Below are positions 62,414-64,000 of a DNA stretch of 64,000 nt, one piece after another. This stretch comes from Methylorubrum rhodinum (GTDB lineage: Bacteria; Pseudomonadota; Alphaproteobacteria; Rhizobiales; Beijerinckiaceae). The position numbers and the translations under genes were made by a program. The first letter of the stretch is position 1, and each line of letters opens with the position of its first letter. Location of the stretch: positions 124,001-188,000 of the forward strand of contig NZ_JACHOP010000001.1 of NCBI RefSeq assembly GCF_014199935.1, read 5' to 3'. The notes beneath the pieces were generated by a model. It made no database searches, was not told where the DNA came from, and saw nothing but the letters and a program-made list of their open reading frames with translations.

Positions 62414-63757
62414 TCAGGCGGCGGCCCGGGTCACCGCGTCGACCACCTCGTCGACCACCGCGTTGACGAGGTCGCGGTCGTCGCCCTCGGCCATCACGCG
62501 GATCACCGGCTCGGTGCCGGACGGCCGGATCACGAGGCGGCCCGAGGCGCCGAGCCGGTCCTTGGCCTGGGCGATGGCGGTGACGACGGAATCGGCCCGA
62601 AGCGGCTCGCCGGAGCGGAAGCGGACGTTCTTGAGGATCTGCGGCAGCGGCTCGAAGCAGTGGCAGACCTCGCTCACCGGCCGCTCCTGGCGCTTGACGA
62701 CGCTGAGCAGCTGGAGCGCGGCGACGAGCCCGTCGCCGGTGGTGGCGTAGTCCGACATGATGATGTGGCCGGATTGCTCGCCGCCGAGGTTGTAGCCGTG
62801 CTCGCGCATGTGCTCCAGCACGTAGCGGTCGCCGACCGCGGTGCGGGCGAGGTTGAGGCCGAGGCCGTTGACGTAGCGCTCCAGACCCAGGTTCGACATG
62901 ATGGTGGCCACCAAGCCGGGCTGGGTCAGCCGCTCGTCCTCCTTCCACGAGCGGGCGACGACGGCCATGAGCTGGTCGCCGTCGACCTTCTGGCCCTTCT
63001 CGTCGACGATCAGGACGCGGTCGGCGTCGCCGTCCAGCGCGATGCCGACATCGGCGCGCAGCTCGCGGACCTTGTTGACGAGGGCGGCCGGCGCCGTCGA
63101 GCCGACATCGTGGTTGATGTTGAAGCCGTCCGGCTCGACGCCGATGGAGATCACCTCGGCGCCGAGTTCCCACAGGGTCTCGGGGGCGACGCGGTAGGCG
63201 GCGCCGTTGGCGCAATCGACCACGACCCTCAGGCCTTCCAGCGTCACGTGGCGCGGCAGCGTGCGCTTGGCGAACTCGATGTAGCGGGCATGCACGCTCT
63301 CGATGCGCTTGGCGCGACCGAGATCGCGCGAGCCCGCGAGCTTCTTGCGCAGGTCGCCGCCGTCGAGCAGGGCCTCGATCTCGAGTTCGACCTCGTCGTT
63401 GAGCTTGAACCCGTCGGGCCCGAACAGCTTGATGCCGTTGTCCTCGAACGGGTTGTGCGAGGCCGAGATCATCACGCCGAGATCGGCCCGCATCGAGCGG
63501 GTCAACATGGCGACCGCCGGCGTCGGCATCGGCCCGAGCAGCAGCACGTCCATGCCGACCGAGGTGAAGCCGGCCACCAGCGCGGTCTCGATCATGTAGC
63601 CGGACAGCCGCGTGTCCTTGCCGATGACGACGCGGTGGCGGTGGTCGCCCCGCTGGAACACGACGCCCGCCGCCTGCCCCACCTTGAGGGCGAGTTCGGG
63701 GGTGATGACGCCGTTGGCGCGCCCGCGGACGCCGTCGGTTCCGAAATACTTGCGCAA
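62414..63757 (-). CDS. glmM: Phosphoglucosamine mutase
   Basis: 447 residues with a TTG start at 63757, supported by GGAGAAGCGACG just upstream and by the family N-terminus (M)[11 protein letters not shown]; an earlier in-frame start would add 14 unconserved residues. It converts glucosamine-6-P to glucosamine-1-P for UDP-GlcNAc, feeding peptidoglycan and lipopolysaccharide. Phosphoserine site Ser100 in [13 protein letters not shown], metal loop [11 protein letters not shown], sugar-binding GEQSGHIIM, and phosphate-binding [12 protein letters not shown] are all intact. Confidence 0.95.
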   Translation of the reverse strand: MRKYFGTDGVRGRANGVITPELALKVGQAAGVVFQRGDHRHRVVIGKDTRLSGYMIETALVAGFTSVGMDVLLLGPMPTPAVAMLTRSMRADLGVMISASHNPFEDNGIKLFGPDGFKLNDEVELEIEALLDGGDLRKKLAGSRDLGRAKRIESVHARYIEFAKRTLPRHVTLEGLRVVVDCANGAAYRVAPETLWELGAEVISIGVEPDGFNINHDVGSTAPAALVNKVRELRADVGIALDGDADRVLIVDEKGQKVDGDQLMAVVARSWKEDERLTQPGLVATIMSNLGLERYVNGLGLNLARTAVGDRYVLEHMREHGYNLGGEQSGHIIMSDYATTGDGLVAALQLLSVVKRQERPVSEVCHCFEPLPQILKNVRFRSGEPLRADSVVTAIAQAKDRLGASGRLVIRPSGTEPVIRVMAEGDDRDLVNAVVDEVVDAVTRAAA

Positions 63758-63898
63758 CGTCGCTTCTCCGCGTTCCGGACGGGTGCCAGCCGGTCGCACT
63801 CTAGCAGATCGAGGCCCGAACCTGCTGAACGAGCCGTGGGCGTGGTGAATCGGTTGCTCCGCGACAAAGGCGGTCGAAATGCGGCCGAGGAACCGTCG

Positions 63899-64000
63899 CT
63901 ACGCCAGCTTCGGCAGCGCGGAGGCGAGCATCGCCACGCCCGAGACCGTCAGGAGGCCGAGCACCAGCCGGCGGAAGCCCGCCTCGCTGATCCCGGCATA
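63899..64000 (-). CDS. C-terminal end of a membrane protein, probably TauE/SafE family (truncated)
   Basis: The last 33 codons of a gene running out of the window. The visible part is ISEAGFRRLVLGLLTVSGV followed by AMLASALPKLA, a charged turn and one membrane segment. TauE/SafE anion exporters end this way (S-E-x-x-F-R-R-L-V-L-x-L-L). With so little sequence the family is a guess; that a coding frame is present is likely. It stops 142 bases upstream of glmM. Confidence 0.5.
   Translation of the reverse strand, partial: YAGISEAGFRRLVLGLLTVSGVAMLASALPKLA

Overview
The window is high-GC chromosomal DNA of an alphaproteobacterium in the order Hyphomicrobiales (Rhizobiales). A Methylobacterium/Methylorubrum-like genus is the best guess. 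This rests on gene content: a Ros/MucR regulator, an HWE histidine kinase, an NdvA-type glucan exporter, an IalB-family protein, Omp25/31-like small porins, tlpA divergent from argH, and a dgt ... argS-SPOR-nagZ order. No rRNA, tRNA, CRISPR array, transposase or prophage gene was recognised. Both ends cut a gene: dgt at the left and a probable TauE/SafE-type membrane protein at the right.

Layout. 0-8 kb: dgt (5' truncated), a Gly/Tyr-rich secreted protein, a hot-dog thioesterase, an AT-rich two-gene module (182-aa unknown protein plus RelE-like toxin), then argS, a SPOR-domain membrane protein and nagZ. 8-13.3 kb: rlpA, a ParA plus ribbon-helix-helix pair, a lone PAS protein, a Nudix/winged-helix NAD regulator, and a MucR-family regulator that lacks most zinc ligands. 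14-20.8 kb: argC, a DUF5872-type stress protein, an orphan BrnA-like antitoxin with a small charged partner, a Crp/Fnr regulator, corA, and an enoyl-CoA hydratase/SDR/SDR operon. 20.9-32.1 kb: katG, kdsD (KpsF/GutQ type), an outer-membrane barrel protein, an Inh-type lipoprotein, a nuclease-fold protein, an M48 peptidase lipoprotein and two family-2 glycosyltransferases. 32.2-45.1 kb: HWE kinase, a large RTX subtilase with a P domain, an unknown membrane protein, Fe/Mn superoxide dismutase, murJ, a haloacid dehalogenase, a carbamoyltransferase and nhaA. 45.2-54.9 kb: tlpA/argH, IalB, a YadGH-like ABC exporter, ndvA, a PomAB-type stator pair and a CAP-domain lipoprotein. 55-64 kb: a large MscS channel, an HNH endonuclease, three small porins and glmM.

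Themes. Envelope construction dominates: nagZ and rlpA act on peptidoglycan, murJ and glmM on its precursors, and kdsD, the glycosyltransferases, the carbamoyltransferase and ndvA on surface sugars, alongside porins and lipoproteins. Oxidative defence (katG, sodB), ion homeostasis (corA, nhaA, mscS) and arginine biosynthesis (argC, argH) are dispersed among these. Most genes are single units or pairs. Clear translational coupling is seen in the unknown/RelE module, parA/RHH, the hydratase/SDR/SDR operon and the two glycosyltransferases.

The least explained parts are the AT-rich coupled module at 2247-3061, the chromosomal ParA/RHH cassette with palindromes upstream, the zinc-less MucR gene with its AT-rich leader, a dispersed long palindromic repeat found twice, a perfect 13-bp hairpin between the two stator genes, and a 34-bp perfect palindrome between two porin genes. 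These are leads; no wholly new system could be demonstrated from sequence alone.
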